From Phycisphaerales bacterium UBA966 (GTDB lineage: Bacteria > Planctomycetota > Phycisphaerae > Phycisphaerales > SM1A02), in contig DBCE01000271.1 of NCBI GenBank assembly GCA_002292895.1, forward strand, positions 1-10,755: 10,755 bases of DNA, in the 5' to 3' direction. Both the position numbers and the translations under genes were made by a program. Positions within the stretch are counted from its first letter, which is position 1; every line of letters starts with the position of its first letter. Shown here in pieces: positions 4,983-10,755 of the stretch. The notes under the pieces are model-generated. The model did no database searches and was not told the origin of the DNA. It saw only the letters and a program-made list of their open reading frames with translations.

Positions 4983-7424
4983 TCAGATGCATGGGCCCCA
5001 AGCGCCCAAGAGGAGACCAAGGTCAGCACCGTTCACAACACCATCGATGTTGATGTCGGCACGGCAGTTTGGGCATGGGCCCCAAGCGCCAAGCAGCAGA
5101 CCAAGGTCAGCACCGTTGACAACGCCGTCGTTGTTCTGGTCGGCAGGGCATGCTGAGGTACTGCCGCACGAAGCCAACTGACCATTCAACTCAATCGGCC
5201 ACTGCAAACGGTTCGTCGCCGTGGCGTAGTTGCGGAGTGAGTACGTTGGTACCGCGCAAGCAATCGAGCGTGAGTACAAGTTACTCGGCAGGGTTGGATC
5301 CACTGCAGTCAGCGCTACGCCACAACGGTAACCAGCTCCAAGGGGCACGCCAGCGAGTGGCGATCCTGCTGGACCCAGGTTGTAGTAACTCATGCACACA
5401 ACGATGTTGGTCTCGTTCTCGATGCAAAGCGGTGGATCAAACTCAACGTTTCCGAACAACAGGCCACCCGGGAGGGTTACATCACGGGTGGTGATGACTT
5501 CAAGGTCACCACCTTCAGAAACCGGTGCGGTTGGAGCACCACCGTTAATGTCACGGTAAAGAATCATCTGCGCATTAATCGGCAAGTCCGATGCTGCGTA
5601 GCCACAGGTTGGCGTGCCCTGGGAGCGCAGTGCAGCCACACCCAAGTTGATGCAGGAGATCTCCTTGGGGAGTGATGCACCGCTGAACACTGCAGCCCAC
5701 TGGTTGTCAGTGGTGTAACCAGTGAGGTTGCCGCACGCGGTCGAGCAGTACTGTCCAAAGTTACCGGAGAGAACCGTCGAGGCCGAGCCTGCCACGGTGT
5801 CCGGTCCAGGCTGCTGGCATGTCGCGTCCATGAGGACTGGGCATGGGGTGGTTGGGATCACACCAGTGAGCTCGAGCGAGTAATCGTTCAGCGCACCACT
5901 GTTGCACGGATTGGTAACAAACAAACTTGGCAGAACTACAATGTAGTAAGTACCTGGGGTCAAGCACGCAGTGCTGACGGTTGGGCACGAACCCGTTCCG
6001 GTTCCCAAGGTAGCACCTGGGCAACCGCTGCTCAGAATGAACAACTGTGCCAAAGAAGCACTACGGAGATTCACAGTCACCGAACGATCCGACGGGATGC
6101 TGAACTCGTACCAGTCAGTATCGCGCGTGGTCTCTGAGCTCCAGAACGTGCCTTCAACAATCGCTCCGAGCGCGATGGGATTGAAGGTTGGCGTGGTCAT
6201 GTTGCAACCACCGTTCAGGTCCTCACCGCATGGCTCAGCCTCAGCAACAGTCGCTGGGGTCAAGACGCATGGTTCTGGAACGTTGAACTGGATGGTTCCA
6301 GTGCCTGTCTCGCCACTAGTAAATGTGCTGAGGCAGACCAAGTAACTGCGGCCAGATGAAACGGTGACTGAGAGCTGCGAAGCATACGCAACTCCGCCGG
6401 TCGTCAAGCAGTTGGCATCGCCGTCGTCGTTGCAATTCACAAGCACATCAGGAAGCGTGTTGTAATTGAAGGTGGACGGAGAAGTACCCAAGTCATAGAC
6501 AGCCAGCTTGGAGTCAAACGGCACGGTGCCGCAGGTGTTGATGCTGAAGTCACCGTTTGCAACGGCATTCAAGCGGTACCACACATCGTTGTTGCTTTCG
6601 TTGTTGCCAGAGCCGCAGCTGTCGCCGTAGCCCGGACCATCAGAATTAGCACCGACGTTGCTAAAGGCCACTGAACCATCGCCAGTGATGAGTCGTGGGC
6701 TTGTGGCGCAGTCGTTGGGCTGAGCTGGGGCCGTGCACGCGTACACAAAGTAGCCGCACTCTGGAATCGCAATGTCAACGCAGCCTTGATCCCAAGTAAC
6801 GGCGCAGCAATCAGGACTGATACTGCAAACAGCGGCGCAGCAACTGGAGGTTGCGCAGCCGGGGGTTGCGTGAGCTACATCGCATTCGCCGGTGGCTCCG
6901 ATGCAACCGTCAACACCTTCAGTGAAGGTGACGGTGATGGCGCCGGTGCCCGTGGCACCTTCCGGACTCGCAGTACCGGTGTAACCACCAATACGAACGT
7001 AGTAGGTGGTTCCAGCAGCTACGGGGAGCTGGCTCACCAGCGAGGAGTATTGCTGGCATCCCGTGCTGTCAGCCGCGTCACCGTTGCAGGCGACTGGCGT
7101 GAGGACGTCGCAGGTACCCGAGTAAATCACGATGGACGTGTCGTAGGAACCTGCGAGGCACGTGGAGAAGTCAGCGGTGCCGTTTGCGGTTGGCGACCAC
7201 TTGAACCAGACGTCCTTTTGCGTTGCACCCCAACCGAGGTAGGTGCCGGCGCAAAGTGCATCGGTCACAGCAGGAAGGGCCGTCACGGTGGCGGTGGCGG
7301 TGTTGAAGGCGCTACCAACGCCAGTGACCAACGTAGGCGCTGTTGCGCATTCGTCTTGGGCCATGGCAACGGGACATGCACAAAGCACTGTCGCGGCGCA
7401 AGCGGTGAAGAAGGTGTTTCTCAT
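4983..7424 (-). CDS. Large secreted multi-domain protein with Cys-rich module and C-terminal dockerin-like repeats
   Basis: An 813-residue exported protein. Residues 1-22 form a signal peptide (basic start, hydrophobic core, cleavage probably after AMA at 20-22); L14-C-A-C17 resembles a lipobox, so lipidation is a minor alternative. About 26-168 and 233-386 are two related modules sharing a DVW(F/Y) start and a conserved Cys-containing strand pattern. Between them, 174-223 is a Cys-dense module with ten Cys. Residues about 388-527 resemble a bacterial pre-peptidase C-terminal beta-sandwich (DTDWYEFSIPSDRSVTVNL, later ACLTPGTYYIVVLP). Residues about 528-752 are an unassigned beta-rich domain. 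Residues 760-813 hold two dockerin-like repeats. No catalytic motif is visible, so an adhesive, structural or binding role is more likely than an enzyme; this is inference. The start is supported by AAGGAAG at 7434-7440, nine bases before the ATG. It is flanked by a 264-base leader and a strong terminator, so it is probably monocistronic. Confidence 0.88.
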   Translation of the reverse strand: MRNTFFTACAATVLCACPVAMAQDECATAPTLVTGVGSAFNTATATVTALPAVTDALCAGTYLGWGATQKDVWFKWSPTANGTADFSTCLAGSYDTSIVIYSGTCDVLTPVACNGDAADSTGCQQYSSLVSQLPVAAGTTYYVRIGGYTGTASPEGATGTGAITVTFTEGVDGCIGATGECDVAHATPGCATSSCCAAVCSISPDCCAVTWDQGCVDIAIPECGYFVYACTAPAQPNDCATSPRLITGDGSVAFSNVGANSDGPGYGDSCGSGNNESNNDVWYRLNAVANGDFSINTCGTVPFDSKLAVYDLGTSPSTFNYNTLPDVLVNCNDDGDANCLTTGGVAYASQLSVTVSSGRSYLVCLSTFTSGETGTGTIQFNVPEPCVLTPATVAEAEPCGEDLNGGCNMTTPTFNPIALGAIVEGTFWSSETTRDTDWYEFSIPSDRSVTVNLRSASLAQLFILSSGCPGATLGTGTGSCPTVSTACLTPGTYYIVVLPSLFVTNPCNSGALNDYSLELTGVIPTTPCPVLMDATCQQPGPDTVAGSASTVLSGNFGQYCSTACGNLTGYTTDNQWAAVFSGASLPKEISCINLGVAALRSQGTPTCGYAASDLPINAQMILYRDINGGAPTAPVSEGGDLEVITTRDVTLPGGLLFGNVEFDPPLCIENETNIVVCMSYYNLGPAGSPLAGVPLGAGYRCGVALTAVDPTLPSNLYSRSIACAVPTYSLRNYATATNRLQWPIELNGQLASCGSTSACPADQNNDGVVNGADLGLLLGAWGPCPNCRADINIDGVVNGADLGLLLGAWGPCI
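4991..5144 (-). repeat. Two 70-bp direct repeats encoding the dockerin-like pair
   Basis: Copies at 4991-5060 and 5075-5144 are offset by 84 bases (28 codons) and match at about 59 of 70 positions by eye. Each encodes a D-x-N-x-D-G calcium-loop-like start followed by an identical 19-residue stretch, DGVVNGADLGLLLGAWGPC (residues 766-784 and 794-812). Dockerin repeats bind calcium through such loops and pair into one fold. Confidence 0.85.
6756..6905 (-). other. Cys-rich module inside the secreted protein (residues 174-223)
   Basis: Ten Cys occur in 50 residues, at 174, 181, 190, 195, 196, 200, 206, 207, 215 and 223, in the order C-x6-C-x8-C-x4-CC-x3-C-x5-CC-x7-C-x7-C, with core words HATPGC, SSCCAAVC, SPDCC and WDQGCVDIA. 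An even count in an exported protein suggests disulfide bonding. As I recall, similar ATPGC...CC..VC..DPFCC...WD..C strings recur in planctomycete exported proteins; I know of no assigned function. Confidence 0.7.
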
Positions 7425-7688
7425 GGTTCGTTGCTTCCTTGTAAATTGTGAACGGGGACTTCAATGCCTTGAAATGCGGGGACGGTGATTAGCCAGGCAC
7501 TGTGGACTTATCACCGACACTGAGTGAAATGAATACAAACCTCACACACTAATAAACGTAATCCAACCCGTCTCCCCGTCATGGGAAACGAGAACTTGGT
7601 CTGTCTCGACAACTATGGCGTCATCCGTGAGGAACACAACATGTCATTCCCCGAAAAAAGTGGAAATTTCGTCGGTGTTATCTGCCAC
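7425..7688 (-). promoter_or_regulatory. 264-base leader between purM and the secreted protein gene
   Basis: This is the longest gene-free stretch. It must hold the end of the purM transcript and the promoter of the secreted protein gene. I see the ribosome-binding site AAGGAAG (7434-7440), a small inverted repeat ttcaa-tgcc-ttgaa (7460-7473), a 7-bp inverted repeat cggtgat (7483-7489) with atcaccg (7510-7516), and a locally AT-richer segment at about 7526-7566. No pair of -35/-10 boxes with proper spacing is convincing, and no riboswitch family is recognised. Confidence 0.4.
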
Positions 7689-8795
7689 TCAGATCCGCAC
7701 GTCGCCGGATCCCTTGACAATTTCGCCGATAACCATGGCGGTTTCCCCCATCCGCGCCAGCTTCGTGCACACGGCATCAGCAAAGGCTGGACGGACGATC
7801 AGCGTGTAGCCAATCCCCATGTTGAAGACCCGGTACATCTCGTCTTGCGCCACATTTCCGTGCTCGCGCAGGAACGGGAAGATCGGGTTGGGTGTCCAAG
7901 CGGCCGGGTCAAGCACGGCGTCCACCTTCGGCCCGAGAGCCCGGCAGAGGTTGCCGGGAAGACCGCCGCCAGTAATGTGAGCCATGCCGCTCACGACCTT
8001 CTTCTTGCGGTACCCAGACAAGAGCTTAATGATGGGCTTGGCGTAAATCCGCGTGGGCTCAAGCAGGACCTTCCAAAGCGGATCCGGACCCAGTTCCGGG
8101 TAAATCCGGTCGAGGTCCAGCCCCGCGTCCTTGACGATTCGCCGAACGAGCGAGAAGCCGTTGGCGTGCACGCCTGAGGAGCGAAGGCCGATGACCACAT
8201 CGCCCTTCTTCACTCTGGCCGCGTCAACCACGCGTTCCAATTCCACCACGCCCACGCAGAAACCAGCGATATCAAAGTCGCCGGGCTTGTAGATGTCTGG
8301 CATTTCCGCGCATTCACCACCAATGAGCGCGCAGCCAGCGATTTCGCAACCCTTGGCAACGCCTTCAATCATCTTGGCGGTTGCCTCAGGGTCAAGTTTG
8401 GAAAGCCCCAAGTAATCGAGGAAGAACAGCGGCTCGGCGCCCTGAACGATGAGGTCATTGACGTTCATCGCAACGCAGTCAATGCCAACCGTGTCATAGA
8501 TCTTGCGCTCGGCGGCTAGGAGCACTTTGGTGCCAACGCCGTCGGTGCAGCCAACTAGCACCGGGTCACGGTAGTTGTTCTTGAACAGTTTCTGGTTGTA
8601 ATCAAGCCGGAACATGCCGGCAAACGCGCCGTGCTGACCCATCACGCGCGGACCATGCGTGCGCTTCAGGAGACCCTTGATGCGGTCGACCACCTCATCA
8701 CCGGCGTCAATATCGACGCCAGAATCTTTGTAGGTAAGAGGCGTTCGGATGACTGCGGGTGCCGGGGCTGTGACGACATCGGACATGCGCCCCAT
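7689..8795 (-). CDS. purM: Phosphoribosylformylglycinamidine cyclo-ligase (AIR synthetase)
   Basis: PurM converts formylglycinamidine ribonucleotide and ATP to aminoimidazole ribonucleotide, ADP and phosphate, a step of purine synthesis in the cytoplasm. The 368-residue product shows the family's motifs in order: TYKDSGVDID at 21-30, the ATP-binding GCTDGVGTK at 82-90, MNVNDL at 110-115, GGECAEMP at 159-166, SSGVHANGFSL at 206-216, HITGGGLPGN at 273-282 and FNMGIGY at 324-330. Length is close to the usual 340-350, with a short N-terminal extension. Two starts are possible: ATG at 8793-8795 or ATG at 8784-8786 (MSDVV...), three residues shorter; neither has a strong ribosome-binding site. The first ATG follows the upstream transporter's TAG after one base (TAGTATG), so translation is probably coupled to it. 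No other pur gene is adjacent. Confidence 0.97.
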   Translation of the reverse strand: MGRMSDVVTAPAPAVIRTPLTYKDSGVDIDAGDEVVDRIKGLLKRTHGPRVMGQHGAFAGMFRLDYNQKLFKNNYRDPVLVGCTDGVGTKVLLAAERKIYDTVGIDCVAMNVNDLIVQGAEPLFFLDYLGLSKLDPEATAKMIEGVAKGCEIAGCALIGGECAEMPDIYKPGDFDIAGFCVGVVELERVVDAARVKKGDVVIGLRSSGVHANGFSLVRRIVKDAGLDLDRIYPELGPDPLWKVLLEPTRIYAKPIIKLLSGYRKKKVVSGMAHITGGGLPGNLCRALGPKVDAVLDPAAWTPNPIFPFLREHGNVAQDEMYRVFNMGIGYTLIVRPAFADAVCTKLARMGETAMVIGEIVKGSGDVRI

Positions 8796-8796
8796 A

Positions 8797-10161
8797 CTAC
8801 AACGCAGTGGCTGGCGGTTTTACAAACGGTATGAGCACCAATCCCGGGATTCCCGCCAACATGGCCACCACCAAGAATCCGGGGTAATCGAGCGCCTGTG
8901 CCACGGCGCCGCTCATGCCCCCTGCTACCGCGTTGCCCGCTGCCATCAGCGCTGTGAGCAAGGCGTACTGCGTGGCGGTGTAGCGACGATCGCAAATAGA
9001 CATCAGGAATGCCACAAAGCCGCTCGTCACCATTCCAATGACTATGTTCTCCAGTGCGATGGCTGGCATGAGCGCCCACACGGGTGGCGCAACTGCTGGT
9101 GTGGCATGCACGGTTGCACCGTAGGCAATGGCCAGTGCCAAGAATCCAGCAATGCTCAACGAGTGCGCAAGGCCAAATATCCACAGGCAACGGATGATGC
9201 CCAAGCGCGCCACCATCCAACCACCCGCTGCGGCGCCAACGATGGTCATGGCAAAGCCGAACGCTTGGCGAACCCAGCCGATCGACTCTGCGGAATAGGC
9301 GAGCCCCTTCATGAGGAGCGGCGTGGTGATGTTGGTGGCAAGTTGGTCTGGCAGCTTAAACAGCAAGACGAACGCGGCGAGCAACAGCACGCGCCCGCCC
9401 CATGCTGAGTAGAACCGCGCAACTGGCTGGACCAGCGATTCGGTGAGCGTTGGGCGCGTGCCGCTTGCAAGTGCGGGCTCGCGCGCGCTCAGTGTCGCTG
9501 CCACGCCAAGCCCCATGGCAAGTGCTGCGCCGAGCGTTGCGAAGCGCCATGTGATGGCCTCCGCCACCAGCAGCACGCCGGCACCCAAGACCACAAATGC
9601 AATGCGGTAACCCGATACAAACGTGCTTGCACCGGCGCCAAGCTCCGTAGGCTCAAGCGATTCGGTCCGGAACGCGTCAGCAACAATGTCCTGCGTGGCG
9701 GAGAAGAATGCGGCAGCACAGAGCAGTGCGAAGAAGATTCGGTTGTGCAGCGTGGCAGCGGCGTATTCGCCGGGAGTCCATGTGATTCCGACCGCCGGGT
9801 CAGTGGGCACGGGTCCCCAGAGCGAGAGTGCCACCAGCGCCAACAGTGCAAGGGACTGTGACACCACCAACCATCCGCGCCGACGGCCAAGGCGCCCGAA
9901 CAGCGGCAGCGACGTGCCATCAACAATGGGGGCCCAGAGAAACTTCAGCGCGTAGGGCAACGTGCAGAAGGTCAGCGCGCCGATCGCGGTGACGCTCCAA
10001 CCAGCGCTGGAGGTCCATGCCTGAGCCACCGTGGTGACCAAGACGTTTGGCACTCCGCCTGCAAACCCCAGGACCAATAGCACCAACATCGTCCGGCTTC
10101 CATAAAGCGCGGCGAATGACGAGCGAGAAGTTGCTGCGGTGGAGGGCCGATCCGTGGCCAT
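8797..10161 (-). CDS. ampG: AmpG-like MFS permease (muropeptide transporter family)
   Basis: A 454-residue integral membrane protein with about 12 hydrophobic segments. The N-terminal half has LKFLWAPIVDG at 72-82, the basic loop FGRLGRRRGWL at 88-98, and FFSATQDIVADAFRTE at 152-167, close to the AmpG signature (S-x-Q-D-I-V-x-D-A-x-[KR]-T). The second half also follows AmpG: FKLPDQLATNITTPLL at 268-283, a long IVGAAAGG segment, ENIVIGMVTSGFVAFLM at 371-387, then ATQYALLTALMAAG. AmpG imports GlcNAc-anhydroMurNAc peptides from the periplasm with protons for peptidoglycan recycling. Exact substrate here is inferred; other members of the acetyl-CoA/AmpG-type MFS group are possible. The ATG at 10159-10161 gives a 24-residue hydrophilic start; no clear ribosome-binding site. 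It leads directly into purM. Confidence 0.83.
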   Translation of the reverse strand: MATDRPSTAATSRSSFAALYGSRTMLVLLVLGFAGGVPNVLVTTVAQAWTSSAGWSVTAIGALTFCTLPYALKFLWAPIVDGTSLPLFGRLGRRRGWLVVSQSLALLALVALSLWGPVPTDPAVGITWTPGEYAAATLHNRIFFALLCAAAFFSATQDIVADAFRTESLEPTELGAGASTFVSGYRIAFVVLGAGVLLVAEAITWRFATLGAALAMGLGVAATLSAREPALASGTRPTLTESLVQPVARFYSAWGGRVLLLAAFVLLFKLPDQLATNITTPLLMKGLAYSAESIGWVRQAFGFAMTIVGAAAGGWMVARLGIIRCLWIFGLAHSLSIAGFLALAIAYGATVHATPAVAPPVWALMPAIALENIVIGMVTSGFVAFLMSICDRRYTATQYALLTALMAAGNAVAGGMSGAVAQALDYPGFLVVAMLAGIPGLVLIPFVKPPATAL

Positions 10162-10198
10162 AACGGAAGGTTACCGATGCGCGCCACCGCCAAGTGGC

Positions 10199-10235
10199 AA
10201 AAACGACAGGACCCCGACCGTGAGGCCGGGGTCCT
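10199..10235 (-). terminator. Intrinsic terminator of the PEP-CTERM protein gene
   Basis: A 9-bp stem, AGGACCCCG (10208-10216) with CGGGGTCCT (10227-10235), closes a 10-base loop. On the minus strand it is followed after four bases by TTTTT (10199-10203). It sits about 27 bases past the TAA of the gene at the right edge and ends its transcript before the transporter gene. Confidence 0.82.
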
Positions 10236-10261
10236 TAGTCAATCATGCATGTCGTGCTGAC

Positions 10262-10755
10262 TTATGAGCGACGACGGCGTCCACCGACCAAGCCAGCGAC
10301 TCCGAGGAGAGCCATGGCGCCTGGGGCTGGCACAAGCGTTCCGTTCACGTCCACCATCATGCGGCTGGGCAAGGATCCCGGAGGAGTGCCGAGGGCGAAG
10401 AACGCTTGGAACACACCGCTGCCGGCATTGTTGAATACGCCGAAGGCGTTGAGAGACGAGCCCGTGGTGGGGGCGTTCATGACGCGCCAACCGTTGGCCG
10501 TGTTTGCGGCGTTTGCGCCGGTGAACTCGACGCCGATCCACCAACCACCAAGACCCGCGTTGGACAGGGTTTCCAGGTTCAGGGTAACACCCGATACCGC
10601 GCCCGTGTTCACCAACTGAGTGACGCTCGCAGTGCCAGCGCCGAGGGAAGCGGAGGAATAGATCTCGTAGTTGGCTCCTCGACCGTAGTTGGTTCCGTCG
10701 AAGGTCATTTCGGCGGCATAGATCTTGATACCAACATCTGTCAACGCACCGGCTG
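10262..10755 (-). CDS. PEP-CTERM-type exported protein, C-terminal part (5' end outside window)
   Basis: The frame is open to the right edge and ends at TAA (10262-10264), leaving 163 whole visible residues. The body is Gly/Ala/Asn/Thr-rich and beta-like (for example LGGWWIGVEFTGANAANTAN, then GWRVMNAP), as in planctomycete surface proteins of unknown function. The last 22-23 residues form a sorting signal: short VPAPG motif, hydrophobic stretch AMALLGVAGLVGG, then RRRRS. This is the PEP-CTERM layout with PAPG in place of PEP; such tails are cut by an exosortase or rhombosortase-type protease and mark proteins for export to the cell surface or extracellular matrix. No such protease gene is in the window. 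The N-terminal signal peptide must lie outside. Followed by a strong terminator. Confidence 0.82.
   Translation of the reverse strand, partial: AGALTDVGIKIYAAEMTFDGTNYGRGANYEIYSSASLGAGTASVTQLVNTGAVSGVTLNLETLSNAGLGGWWIGVEFTGANAANTANGWRVMNAPTTGSSLNAFGVFNNAGSGVFQAFFALGTPPGSLPSRMMVDVNGTLVPAPGAMALLGVAGLVGGRRRRS

Noticed and set aside
6786..7451. 221-residue Gly-rich plus-strand frame opposite the secreted protein's N-terminus
   Set aside because: It is antisense of the signal peptide and first modules; its Gly/Ala/Val content mirrors Thr/Ala/Pro codons of the real gene.
7640..7688. Possible purM terminator with a T6 run (minus strand CCGACGAAA...TTTTTTCGG)
   Set aside because: The stem has a mismatch and mostly A-U pairs, and the T-run is part of the stem rather than after it.
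7581..8177. 198-residue plus-strand frame opposite purM
   Set aside because: purM motifs fill the minus strand; the plus frame has no recognisable domain.
8749..9408. 219-residue plus-strand frame opposite the MFS transporter
   Set aside because: Cys/His/Arg/Gln-rich composition is typical of antisense to a membrane protein gene.
1..10755. Search for mobile elements, defence genes, tRNA, rRNA, integrase or attachment sites
   Set aside because: No recognisable transposase, recombinase, nuclease, helicase, toxin-antitoxin pair or structural RNA was seen by reading the translations and repeats.

Overview
The window looks like a piece of a planctomycete chromosome, most likely class Phycisphaerae. 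The evidence is indirect. A secreted protein ends in two dockerin-like repeats of the DGVVNGADLGLLLGAWGPC type and carries a Cys-rich ATPGC...CC...DPxCC...WDxxC-like module. A second exported protein ends in a PAPG-type PEP-CTERM sorting tail. Both are, as far as I recall, characteristic of that group. Base composition is moderately GC-rich and genes are dense.

Layout, left to right: the 3' end of a (+) saccharopine-dehydrogenase-like gene (1-382) faces a small (-) membrane protein with a Cys-rich head and a Met/Gly-rich repeat tail (416-868). A (-) pair follows: an outer-membrane beta-barrel-like protein (1920-2876) and a metallophosphoesterase (1065-1910), whose ribosome-binding site overlaps the barrel gene's stop codon. 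A (+) ArfB-type ribosome-rescue hydrolase (about 2863-3357) starts divergently from the barrel gene, with start codons sharing one CATG. It runs convergently into a (-) TPR-sulfotransferase fusion (3371-4852). Next are a (-) 813-residue secreted multi-domain protein (4983-7424) with a strong terminator, then (-) purM (7689-8795) and an AmpG-like MFS transporter (8797-10161) that form a probable two-gene operon. The right edge holds the 3' end of a PEP-CTERM protein gene (10262-10755) with its own terminator.

The genes are mostly housekeeping (purine synthesis, ribosome rescue, amino-acid metabolism, peptidoglycan recycling) mixed with envelope and secreted proteins. I see no phage, transposon, CRISPR, tRNA, rRNA or recognisable defence system. 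The least explained items are the Met/Gly-repeat membrane protein and the Cys-rich module of the secreted protein; I do not see a clear new multi-gene system. No stretch longer than 300 bases lacks a gene; the longest gap is the 264-base leader at 7425-7688.
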